Shown piece after piece: positions 36,983 through 47,482 of a stretch of DNA of 64,000 nucleotides. The notes under the pieces are model-generated. The model was not told where the DNA came from. It ran no database searches and saw only the letters and a list, made by a program, of their open reading frames with translations. The DNA lies in the NCBI GenBank assembly GCA_009760885.1, contig CM019717.1, positions 47,260,866 to 47,324,865 of the forward strand, given 5' to 3'. Positions within the stretch are counted from its first letter, which is position 1. Each line of letters begins with the position of its first letter. A program made the position numbers and the translations under genes. The stretch is from Achatina immaculata (Eukaryota; Mollusca; Gastropoda; Stylommatophora; Achatinidae).

Positions 36983-37396
36983 GCTGGGTCATGCTCTCTT
37001 GAATGTATCATTCTTTTTTCCAACAAACGACGTCTGCACTTTTGATCACGATATCTCGCCTACGCTGGAGTTGTGAAAGTGCGCGATGCTCCCCGGGGGT
37101 CAGGTTAGAATGTCTTACACGGGGAAGGGGAAGCTTGTAAATGTCATGAAGGGTGTGATCAATATAGAGGTCTAGGGATCGAGACGCTCCTGAAGATGAG
37201 GTCTAATTGGAAGATTTTTGTAAGAAACGAGAGAAAAGGTCATCGTCAGAAGTAAACTGGAATGATGACGGCTGAGGGACGTCTTGAAAATGGAATTTCA
37301 TGCGTAGTCTACGATGGAAACGATGGACATCTTGAAGGAGTGAGAACTGGTCAAAAAGATGGACAGAGGAGAACAAATTGTAAATCTTTACCTAAG

Positions 37397-37453
37397 ACCA
37401 AAAAGCTACGTTTTTTCATTTTTTAACGTGTTGTGTTGTCCTTGTATGTAATC
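37397..37453 (+). repeat. Terminal repeat of the Penelope-like element, proximal side
   Basis: ACCAAAAAGCTACGTTTTTT ... CCTTGTATGTAATC is the inverted partner of 34525-34583. Confidence 0.8.
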
Positions 37454-38162
37454 CTTGAAAAAGGCTCACGCCGAATAATTGGATGTTTATGTTCTTTATT
37501 TACAAGTTTTTAATGAACATAACGCCAAGGGAGAAAACCGTAATTTTAACCGTTTCATTTTTTTATCGTTTTGTCTCCCTTCCCTGTTCTACCACTTCAC
37601 ATGTGCAAATTACCCGTTTGTTTGTTTGTTTTTGTTTGTTTGTTTGTTTGTTTGTTTGTTTGTTTGTTGTTTGTTTGCTTGCTTGTTTTTTGTTTGTTAG
37701 ATGGAAGTAGGTTTTCCGCCCAGGTGTCGTATTGCCCTGTGTTGCATTTTCAGTTTTTCAAGTAGATGGATTATCAGGTAAATGCCCACATATGTAACCT
37801 CCGACAATTTTGTTGAGGAATGACAGAAGGTTGATTTGAAAATATTGAAAACTAGTTTGAGAGCAGCAAAACGAAATCTTTTATTGTCAGATTAACTCTT
37901 TCACCCTAAAACAACACTGGCAGGATTGGTAGATATTGCACACCTACGCCAATCAATATTCAAATCGATATTTAAACAAAGTCTAAATTAAATGGAAATA
38001 GCACATTTCTAACCCGAGCCATACTTTTAAATTACAGAGTAACCTCTTCCTAGTTAATTTCTACTCTAACAGAATTCCTCATCAAATTCAGGAGTGGAAG
38101 AATTAAGATGAAAATAGAAACATCAATAATTTTCTGTCTCTTGTTGATGAACAGAGCCGCTG

Positions 38163-38216
<54 letters not shown>

Positions 38217-38693
38217 CTTGGACCTTTTATCAGCTAAATATTTCTTCTCCTGCCAGTCGATGCTGTTATAATCACACTAATGGTCATAGTTAATTAACAA
38301 GATTTAAGAAACGGACAAATTCGTGCTGACAAAAAAAAAGTCATGGAAAATAATGGGATATTGAAGAAATTCTCTGGGGAGGGGGTGGGGGTGGAGAGAC
38401 ATTTCCCCCCCCCCCCAAAAAAAAAAACAAAAAACTTCACAAAACAGGAAGTTGTTTAATAGCATCGAGCGTTGGTGTAATTGGGTGGGTGGGGCGGGGG
38501 GGGGGGCAGGAGGGGAAAAAGGAGGGGGGAATACACAGAAAATCAGAAAGTCTCTATCACAAAAGTTGCAAATGACACTTGGAGGCTCTGTGGAAGAAGG
38601 AAAGAGAAAACAAAAACCGAGCGGATACAAGTGCTAGAGAAAGTCTCAACATGTCATCACTGCGAGATGGTCAACTTGCTCAAGACCGCACTA
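37454..38693. other. Unassigned stretch with microsatellites and homopolymers
   Basis: (GTTT)n at about 37617-37697, (TA)n at 38167-38215, and mirror-like C12/A10 and G-rich runs at 38404-38530. No gene recognised. The open frames here follow from the simple repeats. Confidence 0.6.
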
Positions 38694-38870
38694 CATTCAG
38701 GTAGGCAGCAAGAAGGATAACATTCAGGTAGGCAGCAAGAAGAATAACATTAGGGTATGCGGTGAGAAGGATAACATTAGGGTATGCGGTGAGAAGGATA
38801 ACATTCAGGGAAGCAGCGAGAAGAATAACATTCAGGTAAGCAGCGAGAAGAATAACATTCAGGAAAGGGC
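38694..38870. repeat. 27-bp minisatellite, six copies plus a partial
   Basis: The unit CATTCAGGTAGGCAGCAAGA + AGGATAA starts at 38694 and repeats every 27 bp to 38856. Units 3-4 share CATTAGGGTATGCGGTGAGA and units 1, 2, 5 and 6 share CATTCAGG, so three sub-types occur in pairs. Confidence 0.93.
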
Positions 38871-40008
38871 GCTTCACAATGACACACAGAGGTACTAGAG
38901 GACAGCTACGATCTAAAAGCTAAGTAATGAAGGAAAGAAAATGAAGAAAAATGTGCTGAAAATGTCTGCCCTAATTTCATTTTTTTTTAAAATGACTGAC
39001 ATAACCGACTAAAACAGAAACAAAAAAACGCAGGAAAAACTTTTATTTTATTCATAAGACCTCATAATTAGTTTTTACGGCAATGTCTGCCGATCTCAGT
39101 ACATTTCTGTTAATGTATCAGTGATCTGTAAGCTGTGGGTTTGACACTTAAATTTGTTCTTCCTGCTTCTACATCTTCAAAATTCGTCACCAGCCCTTTC
39201 ACAATATTCACATCAACCCACTGATCGTTTCAAACCACCTGCACTCTTCGATAAACGACGACAATGGTAGCTACCTTCAAGTCGCACGTAATGACAGATC
39301 GCCATTTTGACTTACACTGAGCAGGAGCTTTGAATTTCAGTTAATTCCCCTTTTTTAGTTGGTCTTGGCTGGACCTCACGCAAGTGTCCAGAGCTCATTT
39401 TAACTCAATATTGCCCAGAATACTTCAACAGCAAAACTTTTCAACTCTAGTACAAACGAGTTAAATGAAGATAAAAAAAAAACAGATACAGTGTTGCACT
39501 CGTCAACAATTTAGTTAGTTATAAAAAAAAGGACATTATTGAAAACTCATACTAGTACTTAATACAATTTGTGATGATGATGATGATGGCGGGGGCGGCA
39601 GCGGTGGTGGTGGTGGTGGTGGTAGTGGTGGTGGTGATGATGATGATGATGATGATGATTTCGACAGTTAGACAAAGACAGTATGAGGACATATTAGACA
39701 GTCTGTTGGAAATCTGCAATCGTGAACAGAGATGTGAAAAGCCTTCATTTTAAAATAAGATTTTTTAAAAAGCTACACATTCCACCCCCACCCCTGCCCA
39801 CCATCCACCACACTTTCCTATCCTAGAAAGAGCATTGTAACCGACAGACAAAAATGTGTCTCTCTTCGGAGGACAGTGGACATTTTTTCCCTACTTTAAA
39901 AAAAAAAGTATTCCACAGTTTCTCACGTAATATGATGACGATATTGATACCCTGATACCCTGATATTTTACTTCAAAGTTCTGCCAGGAATGAGAAACAC
40001 TGTTTTTT
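38871..40008. other. Unassigned stretch with a (GAT)n/(GGT)n microsatellite
   Basis: A compound GAT-GCGG-GGT-GAT microsatellite lies at 39572-39659. Nothing else is recognised. Confidence 0.5.
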
Positions 40009-40018
40009 ATTTCTCATA

Positions 40019-40425
40019 TCAATCATCAATCAAACAATCAACTAATCAATCAATCAATCAATCAATCAATCAGTCAAGTGCCGCATGGCGTTGGCGATAA
40101 TTTCTATCCACAATTCCCTGTCTTTGGACTTGATTATGAGATCCGCTGGTGACTTTCTTCATAGCCACACTGACAGCTCATCCAGTAACTTCTCTCTCTG
40201 TCTTCCTCTGTCTCTTCTTCCTTCAATTTTTCCAGTTGCCACAGTGTTTTCCAAGTTTCCTTTTCTCAGAAAATGTCCTACAAATCTCACTTGTCTGCCT
40301 CTGATCTTTGCTGCAATTTGCCTTTTAACTCCAGCATCTCTCAAGATTTCTTCATTGGTTTTCTCAGCTGTCCATGGTACCTTCAACATCCTTCTCATTA
40401 ACCACATTTCCATGCTCTACAGAAA
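40019..40425 (-). mobile_element. LINE family F, copy F1, with 10-bp target-site duplication
   Basis: The minus strand encodes MEMWLMRRMLKVPWTAEKTN, IRGRQVRFVGHFLRKGN and GRRDRGRQREKLLDELSVW. It ends in RAMRHLTD and an (ATTG)n tail (40019-40075, read on plus as ATCA/ATCAATCA). ATTTCTCATA flanks the insertion at 40009-40018 and 40426-40435. It is related to family A but has a distinct tail. Confidence 0.87.
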
Positions 40426-40552
40426 ATTTCTCATAACTACAAAGTAATGCAGAGAATTTCTCATAACTACAAATTAATGCAGAGAATTTCTCATAACTAC
40501 AAAATAATGCAAAGAGTTTCTCATAACTACAAATTAATGCAGAGAAACTTTA
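40426..40552. repeat. 30-bp minisatellite, four copies
   Basis: The unit AGAGAATTTCTCATAACTAC + AAATTAATGC repeats four times. Its core ATTTCTCATA is also the target-site duplication of LINE F1, so F1 inserted into the edge of this array, or the array grew from the duplicated target. Confidence 0.92.
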
Positions 40553-40847
40553 ACCACCAGTAACAGCTGTGGCCGGCTAAAGGACAGGTTACCCTAGTAA
40601 AACTAGGGTTGATCTATGTGTATATCTACGTATAAGACTTGCACTGACTGAGAAATCAACGATCTGGTGGTATTTTTAATGAATCAGTGCGATATATGGT
40701 GTGATAGTATATTGTTAAGATCAGTCAAAGGGAAGTAACAATCTTTAAAAGTAAGAGTACTTGGTTCAGTCACTTGTAATATTGATTTCTGACCACGGGA
40801 TATCTGAGCTTAGGTTGGGGAAAAGTTAGTGTCAGCTTTGGAAAGTC
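40553..40847. other. Unassigned short stretch
   Basis: Nothing recognised between the minisatellite and LINE E2. Confidence 0.4.
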
Positions 40848-40859
40848 TGTTGTTGACAT

Positions 40860-41607
40860 CATTCATTCATTTGCATGTCCCTTGGTGAACTTTGCCTCTC
40901 TAACAGCTCTTCTATAGGCCTCTCGGTTGTGAGCAAGATGGCCTGCTGCTGATCCATCCATTTGCAGATCATCAATGATGTCTTGCAGCCATCTTCGCCT
41001 TGGTCTTTCTCTCTTTCTTTTTCTCATTATGTACTCTTCCAAGATGGTTTTCTCTAGATTATCTTGACGTTTAATGTGTTCGAAATATTTAAAATTTCTT
41101 TGTTTAATCCTCTTTACTAGCCAGCCTTCTTCAATATTAAGTTCTTGTAGTATGGATATATTTGTTTGTGTGTGTGTGTTTGTCCATGATATTTGAAGAA
41201 CTCTTCTGTAGCATTTACATTCAAAGGCATTTATGTGTTTCTCAGCTGTTTTGTTAAGTGTCCAGGTCTCACAGGCATATGTTGCGATGGGAAAGATGCA
41301 TGGTCTTAAAAATCTTATTTTTGTAGTTCTGTTTGTTCCTCTCCACAGATTATTTAATTGTTTTACTTTCTGAAGAGCGATAGATGTCCTTCTTTTAATT
41401 TCCCTCATTGTATCTCCATTATTAGTTAGCAGTGATCCAAGATATTCAAAACTCTCCACTTCTTTCAGTTTTTCCTTATTGATACATATATCAGCTGGCT
41501 TGTTTGTTTTGTCAGTTGTCATCAATTTAGTTTTCTTCGCATTAAGATAGAGGTTTTGCTCTTCGCTGTTCGTACGGACTGACATAGTTAGTTTTTCTAT
41601 TCCTTTT
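40860..41607 (-). mobile_element. LINE family E, copy E2: intact C-terminal frame and perfect 12-bp target-site duplication
   Basis: The minus strand carries one uninterrupted frame (41585-40863, 240 codons): LMTTDKTNKPADICI, VESFEYLGSLLTNNGDTMRE, YACETWTLNKTAEKHINAF, EEGWLVKRIKQRNFKYFEHI, RERPRRRWLQDIIDD and AKFTKGHANE-stop, then an (ATGA)n tail. TGTTGTTGACAT is duplicated exactly at 40848-40859 and 41608-41619. It begins just downstream of where YADD would be, so it lacks RT activity. The clean frame and perfect duplication suggest a young insertion. Confidence 0.92.
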
Positions 41608-41619
41608 TGTTGTTGACAT

Positions 41620-41957
41620 AACAGACTAAATCTAGTATTAGAGATTTTAGTTTTTAGGAAATTGTTTGTTTTAGAAACTAAAGTTTATCAAAACATGTAA
41701 ATTCAAATGAATATAGTTTTTCATGTTGGAATATTTTTTTAAAAACTTAGAAAAATTTTGTAGGGAATATTTAAGGCTCAGAGAGAGGGTTAGGGTCATT
41801 ATTATAGGATACATGATTATGATAGAATGAGAATAGGATTAGTATGAGAGTGATTATATTTAGAAGTATCAGATTAACAGTGCAAATGTAGTTCAGAAGT
41901 AGTTTCAGTTGTATTCAGAGAGGTTATACCTCGTTAGTTGAAATATAGTTTTTGTTA
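41620..41957. other. Unassigned AT-rich stretch
   Basis: Nothing recognised. Confidence 0.4.
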
Positions 41958-41958
41958 G

Positions 41959-42146
41959 TGATTGTCCCTTTTAGGACACAAGGTTATAAAGTTTTTGTAT
42001 GTAGTGTTGTAGTTTGATTGTCCTTTTTAGGACACAAGGTTATAAAGTTTTTGTATGTAGTGTTGTAGTTTGATTGTCCTTTTTAGGACACAAGGTTGTA
42101 AAGTGATTTATGTAGTGTTGTAGTTTGATTGTCCTTTTTAGGACAA
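41959..42146. repeat. 56-bp minisatellite, about 3.3 copies
   Basis: TGATTGTCCTTTTTAGGACA starts at 41959, 42015, 42071 and 42126. Each unit contains the palindrome GTCC(T)TTTTAGGAC. The third unit has AAGTGATTTATG in place of AAGTTTTTGTATG. Confidence 0.92.
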
Positions 42147-44189
42147 AAATTGTGATTCTGTGTTTGGAGTTTTCACTGTATATGAGGTATGCTGTTTTTG
42201 ATGTTATATGCTAGTGAGTGTCCCATGGTGACGCTAATCGTCCGGACAATTTTATAATGTCATGTTAACTGTTTCCATCAGTTACATACCACATCCATTT
42301 ACAACACGCATTTAACAAATGGGAATTCATCATTAAACTTTTGTGATTTTCTTTACCCGTTGAATCCTGTGATAATTGGATTCATGTTGAGTGTCAACTG
42401 TGGTTTTGAGTGAGTTAATTACATGTAACTGGCCGTGTTCTTGTACGGAAATGTAATGGCTGTCGTCCTGGGTTTTCGTTGTCACGCGGTCTATAACAAT
42501 GTGATGTCTCTTGTGTCACTTGTGTAGCAGTAAAGTAAACCTGCTCTGTATATAATGAGGCTGTAATAGTCAATGAAGAGTTGACTATTTTAAGACAGTT
42601 AGCCACACACAGAGACACATACTACCACAGTACAGTACAGTGTGTGAGCAAACCACGTGTTTAATATCTAGTGTTCAGTAAATACACTAATACGGCCGAT
42701 AAGAAACAATAGTTTAATAGGCCACTAGCAGATGAAAACATCTTTTTTCCCTTCTACTCCTACCTCAACACCCACGATCTAATTTATTTAAAATGTCACA
42801 ATCTTTTAAAATCTTTCCTTTGGATACGAGAACTTTTGTTTCCTTTTTTACATTTATCAGTATTAAAATCAGCCTAACTGCCAGTGTAAACAGAAAAACA
42901 CTCACGCTAAGAAAAATAGGAAACAGGAAAAGGCTGCCCACGCAGAGATTACACAAAGAAATGACACAAACCATAAACACCCCTTTATTCAAGCGAAGCA
43001 AATCGACAAGCGCTAACAAAAAATGTCTATTTTTTTCTTCCCAGCACTGAAAGGTATACGGGGAAGGAGACAATTTAAGACAAGACAAAGATTACCTTTT
43101 GTCATTAAAAAAAAAAATTCGTAAAACATTTTGTATTTTCGTGTTTTGTACGTTCTTGGAAAACATTTACTACGTCGTACTGAAGCCACTCATTGCGAAA
43201 TACGTGAACTCGTTCTGTTATTGGATTTTGTCTTCAGCAGCATTAACTGTATTAACAACGGCGTCACAGTAGCTCTCGAAATATTTCGCCCGATTACTAT
43301 TTTAAGATTTTTTTAAAAAGCTAAATTCTCTGGGTTATTGTCGCTGCTGCTGTTTCTGTTTTCAGTGCCAACGATGCTCATTAGAATTAAGAGGGCGAGT
43401 TGGAATTAGAGTTTGAATTCAGTTTCTCTAATTATTTGATCCGATGTATTCCGAATACAATATCAAGTAGGGAAAATAAACCAGAACGCAACACTGCCCT
43501 GCGACCTCATCTTGCACCCGAGCAAAGGGATCTATAAACTTCCGTTCAAACTCGCTAGATATAGATTTAAAGGGTAAATCTTAATAGTGTTATATTGTAT
43601 TAACAATTTCTGAGGGGGTGGGAGAGAGAGAGAGAGAGAGAATGATTGATACAAACAGTCTATTAAACCAAGACTGAACATAAAAAAAAGAGGGACACTC
43701 GTCATACAGTGCAATCTTAACATTACTGGCTTCGTATATACATTAATTTTTGTTTGAAGGTGTATACAAAGATTTATTCTGTAAAAACTGTTTTCAAGCA
43801 CATTTACGTACATGTGAGTATGCGTCTTTGGACAAGCCACCCGAGATTAACTGACTTCGGACCCAGCCCGACTCTCCATGACCCCAGTGGTTACAAGCAG
43901 GTGGGGGGGGGGGGTAAAGAAAATAAACAAGTGAGTTCGGCCCTTACTTGATGAAATGAGCGCTATAGTTTTAATGAATACTTTCACGGCCATTGGGGTG
44001 GATCGACTGAGTATTTATTTTGTAAGTGTCTTTTTTAGTTGATAAAACGCACTATACCAAGCATTCTTGCTGCTGGGTGGGTGATGTACCCGTACGCTGG
44101 CTGTGGAACATTTTTCGTTGTTTGGTCAGAAATCTTACTCTGGTGTGTACAGTCACTTGTACTCTAGATGTTACGTTTTAAATGTAATG
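42147..44189. other. Unassigned interval
   Basis: A (GA)n at about 43621-43643 and a G10 run near 43904 are the only structured parts. Open frames at 42765-43088 and 42793-43050 overlap on opposite strands and have no recognisable family. Confidence 0.4.
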
Positions 44190-44194
44190 TCTAA

Positions 44195-44425
44195 TTAAAT
44201 TAAGTATGTCTTATCTTACATACAGACGAATACCACCGAAGGGACGGAGTACAGACTCCAGGACATGTTCTCCAAGAGTGCCCAAATTTGACAAATCTAC
44301 ACAGCCAGACATGGCCACAAGGCTCTTACCTGAGGTGGGAGTCTGTGGTTCTGCCGGTAAGACCTGGAGTAGACTGTGGACTTCATCCTGGCGACTGAAC
44401 TTCTGATTTAGCATGACCAAGAACT
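44195..44425 (+). mobile_element. RNase H-type LINE, C-terminal fragment with (TAG)n tail
   Basis: The plus strand reads VQTPGHVLQECPNLTNLHSQ, then TWPQGSYL, and after a frame change CGSAGKT and the end near 44403. The T-x-x-H-V-L-Q-x-C-P knuckle and TWP word match the end of LINE C (TVEHILQNC, YWPSE). The frame then meets a (TAG)n tail at 44433. It is a separate family from C because its tail differs. Confidence 0.6.
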
Positions 44426-44432
44426 TGAACTC

Positions 44433-44495
<63 letters not shown>

Positions 44496-44526
44496 TAGTA
44501 GTAGCAGAAGCAGCAGCAGCAGCGGC

Positions 44527-44573
<47 letters not shown>

Positions 44574-44576
44574 AGG
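44433..44576. repeat. (TAG)n/(CAG)n microsatellite, LINE 3' tail
   Basis: TAG triplets with an internal AGCAGAAGCAGCAGCAGCAG interruption at about 44501-44525. It lies directly 3' of the LINE fragment and most likely grew from its tail. Confidence 0.93.
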
Positions 44577-44728
44577 TAGTATCTTAAACATAGCTGATCT
44601 ATAAGGTAACATAAAAGTATCTTTAACAGAGGTGTACAGGGATATGTGCTAGTCTCTGTATTTTCTTAACCTTCTGCACGTTAGAGAGTGATGTGATCAA
44701 CATTACGTTTGGTTGTCTTTCCTTTCTC

Positions 44729-44985
44729 GGCTCCAGAAGGAGCTAGTACAGTAATAGAAGACAGTGCTGTATGGTCAGACCTCGATAAAAAAAAGTATGT
44801 GTCTCAAAAGTTTGATGCATGCAGGAGACTGAATCTAAGCGACGGAATTCGGTGTCGTGACTTCGTTCCCTTTTCAAGTGACACGATTTTCGACCAGACA
44901 AGCATTGAAGGCTTCGTTATCAAACACCATTTTATGGGTTGCAAGATAGCGAAGTTTATTAATGAGCTGTTATCTCGTGGTTAGA
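44729..44985 (+). CDS. Possible terminal coding exon, unknown gene
   Basis: After a pyrimidine-rich TTTCCTTTCTCGGCTCCAG acceptor-like site, the plus strand is open for about 84 codons (GASTVIEDSAVWSDLDKKKY, FDACRRLNLSDGIRCRDFVP, KIAKFINELLSRG-stop). The composition is protein-like and not repetitive. I do not recognise a family and see no upstream exon. It may be a chance frame. Confidence 0.25.
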
Positions 44986-46062
44986 AGGCTTCTCATCCTA
45001 CCAGAGTCCCATGATTCAAGCTCTAAGTAATTCTCTTGTAATTTTTCTTTCTCTCTTGTCTAAAAAGTGATTCGTCTATGATGTTATTTCGTAGTCTAAC
45101 TATATAATACTGTGTTATATTTTTTAAAAACTGTACAAACCCTTCGTTGTGTCATTTTTTGTAAAGATCTGTACCACAAGGAGTCAGGTACCTATTTCTA
45201 CATCATCCGATCGGATTCGAACCACTGACCTGTTCATGAAAAACAAATTCATTATTCACTTCGCTACTCAGGTGTCACCTTTACAATAGCCTGAGATCTT
45301 CGATCCCTTCTTGCAGGCAATATCCAAAGCCATTAAAAAAATATATCTAATCAGGTAATGCCCAAAGCCATAAAGAAATAAACATGGCATGGCAATAACA
45401 TGAATTAAAATCTTGAAATATACCATCCAGATCTGTAACCACAAAGTGGCTTCATTATTATTTGGTCTTTTTGAAGATTAACAAGCGTTTGCTTCAGCAT
45501 GGCAGAGCCTAGTTTTGATTATTCATTTCAACCGTTTTCTACACACAACAGAAGACTGACACGTCTGAAACTTGATTAGTGTTTCGTTTCTTTTTTTTTT
45601 TGTTTTTGGTTTTTTAATGAACTTTTTTGTGACTAGCTTTCACGCCATACAGATAATAGAACGTTTCAAGGTGCAGTTTAATATGCGAAGTATTTTTTTC
45701 CGGACCTCCCCCCCCCCCCCCCACCATTCAGATTGATTGTCTGGTGGATTTCTCTCATCTTCAATTTATTGGTTGTCTGATATTTTCTCAGTCCTACTGA
45801 CTGGAGTTCTAAAACTGTAGACTTGAATTTTTGGGTTTACTTTTCTGAGTGAAGATCTTATAAAGAGATATCTTGATTGAGCTAAAATGTCTGTCACTGG
45901 CTGCACAAGACGGCCTAGGTAGTACGGCAAGGTCCGTCACTATAGGAAAGACGTAGGCAGCAGTTTGATGTTTTCCTGATGCACAATGGGACGGTAATAT
46001 AGTGTCTTGACCCGCATGGCTCGCCGGTCCTAATAACTTTAAAGGGGCAAGCTGATCAAACC
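44986..46062. other. Mostly unassigned, except for SINE copy 4
   Basis: A T12-rich run at about 45590-45610 and a C14 run at about 45708-45721. The 98-codon minus frame at 45809-46105 shows no family and partly overlaps the 28-bp repeat. Confidence 0.4.
45180..45295 (-). mobile_element. tRNA-derived SINE head, copy 4 (minus)
   Basis: The minus strand has GGTGACACCTGAGTAGCGAA (A-box region), GTGGTTCGAATCCGATC with a perfect GGTTCGAATCC B box, and GTAGAAATAGGTACCTGAC. The last is the counterpart of GTAGAAATGGGTACCCAAC in SINE copy 3. The head differs from the other three copies. Confidence 0.68.
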
Positions 46063-46156
46063 TAAAGCATGTAGCAATCTGATCTAGCGTTAAAGCATCT
46101 GGCAAGCTTATCTGATGTTAAAGCATCTGGCAAGCTGATCTGATGTTAAAGCAAGT
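46063..46156. repeat. 28-bp tandem repeat, three copies plus a partial
   Basis: TAAAGCATCTGGCAAGCTGA + TCTGATGT starts at 46063 (diverged), 46091 and 46119, with a partial at 46147. Confidence 0.9.
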
Positions 46157-47059
46157 TATGTTGATAGCAGTCCGGGGAGTCAGTCATTTGACGATAAACT
46201 GAATTCACAAACGTCTCATTAAAATTCTAATAAAAATTCTGCAAAATTTCCAGACCACCAAGTACTACGAAGGTGCTCTCTCATCACTTTCAAACATCAA
46301 ACATTCCTTTCTTTCTTTGATAGAATATGACTGGAAACTAATCTGCAGGGAGATTATCTGGCGATGGTTAAAGATAGGGATTTTGTAAAATGAAGGCTCC
46401 GGCATAATGGCTTGATGAGATGAATACCCACGTCCTTAAGCCAGGTCTTCTCAAGCTGCCGCGAAACAGAACGGAGTCATTGTGTGTCTCCTGGAGAGCC
46501 GGCGATTAGGCGCAGCTTCGGCACTTGCCGTCCTGACATGGGAAATCATTAGCCTCACGGACGACCCTCATCTCCGACGTCGCATTTGGTGGGTCAATTT
46601 TCCCAGCGTAAGTTTATACTAGCTACATAAACAAGGAGGAGAGAACTGTAAGGGGCTTGGGGAGGGAGGGAAGGATGGAGGGAGATGGTGTGTGAACAAA
46701 AGACCCTCATCAGTTTGGGAACTTAATGTGAGCCTCGGATAGGATAAAGAAGACGAGCAACAAGAAGAAATGGCTTCCACCCAAGCATTCATTTCTACAG
46801 TATCCCGTCTTTTGTAGCTCTGATCATAATTGTATGAAACAAATCAGTCAGAATATGGAACAAATGGCCCAGACTAGATAAAGTTCCGCCTCGTATTGCA
46901 TGGATATTGGGACATTTTTTAAAAAAAACGCGAAGTTAGGAAAGTGGATTATGCTGCAGACTGAGGGAAATACCAGAGAAAACTATGAATGATTTCAAAT
47001 ATGTCATAAATCACACTAATATCAGACAACCCAGAGACAGCAGATTCATCATCATCATT
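46157..47059. other. Unassigned interval including a GC-rich patch
   Basis: About 46435-46615 is conspicuously more GC- and CpG-rich than the surroundings and lacks repeats. It could be a decayed exon or a regulatory region, but no frame is convincing. Confidence 0.35.
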
Positions 47060-47247
47060 AGATGCAGCCCTGGCAGAGACATGGAATCTTCAAGGAAATA
47101 GAAAACGAGGAAGGCGTAGACTTACCTAGAGAAGAGAAATTATGACAGAGCTCAGAGACAAGGGATACACATGGAGGGAAGCAGAGAATAATTCCAAGAA
47201 CAGGGATGGCTGGAGAGTCTTTATCCGTGGTCTATGCTCTCAAGGGA

Positions 47248-47292
<45 letters not shown>
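47060..47292 (+). mobile_element. LINE family H, copy H1: 3' fragment whose frame runs into the tail
   Basis: Plus strand: ALAETWNLQGNRKRGRRRLT, then REIMTELRDKGYTWREAE and GWRVFIRGLCSQGN, followed by a run of Asp codons that is the (GAT)n 3' tail (47250-47292). It matches H2 and H3. It is 5'-truncated. Confidence 0.82.
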
Positions 47293-47299
47293 GCAGACA

Positions 47300-47482
47300 T
47301 TGGCGATCACGCTTCGTCACATGTCTCGATAGTTGATAACATCAGCTCATTTGGTGACTTCTTACTGTGCTATCGCGTTAGACTGCCCACGATTTTTTTT
47401 CCTTTGGCCTCTCTTCTCATTTATCTTTCCTGTTGTTATAGTGTTTTGAAGCCCTCCTTTTCTCATTATATGTACAATAAAT
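47300..47482 (-). mobile_element. Degraded LINE A/F-like 3' end
   Basis: The plus-strand text ATTGGCGATCACGCTTCGTC ... ACATCAGCTCATTTGGTGAC ... CCTGTTGTTATAGTGTTTTG follows LINE A (848-1035) position by position with many changes. It lies tail to tail with LINE H1. Confidence 0.6.

Larger units (their letters stand above)
34525..37453 (-). mobile_element. Penelope-like retroelement with GIY-YIG endonuclease, interrupted
   Basis: Minus strand, N to C: an N-terminal region (LLQDVHRFHRRLRMKFHFQ, NLTPGEHRALSQLQRRRDIV, about 37330-37040), then a nested LINE insertion. RT follows with FYLLPKIHKPGNPGRPIVSA (about 36430-36365), MGTK-type sequence and catalytic YIDD at about 35909-35920 (KCYIDDGIGV). 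The thumb segment LQGEPVTRELFGEPQLVAYR and RDENLMDLLVRSR (35440-35330) comes next, then the endonuclease segment KYIGEIGLRLGKRFRQHL (about 35170-35110), and the conserved end INNKFSFI at about 34910. RT plus a C-terminal GIY-YIG domain defines Penelope-like elements. Inverted terminal repeats bound it. Frameshifts and stops in most segments make it inactive. Confidence 0.87.

Noticed and set aside
37479..37765. Three overlapping cysteine- and phenylalanine-rich frames
   Set aside because: Produced by a (GTTT)n tract, open in all three frames.
39571..39753. Frame starting with Met/Val runs
   Set aside because: Translation of a (GAT)n/(GGT)n microsatellite.
42765..43088. 107-codon minus frame with hydrophobic middle
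   Set aside because: A plus-strand frame of similar length overlaps it, composition is unremarkable, and there is no start context or homologous motif.
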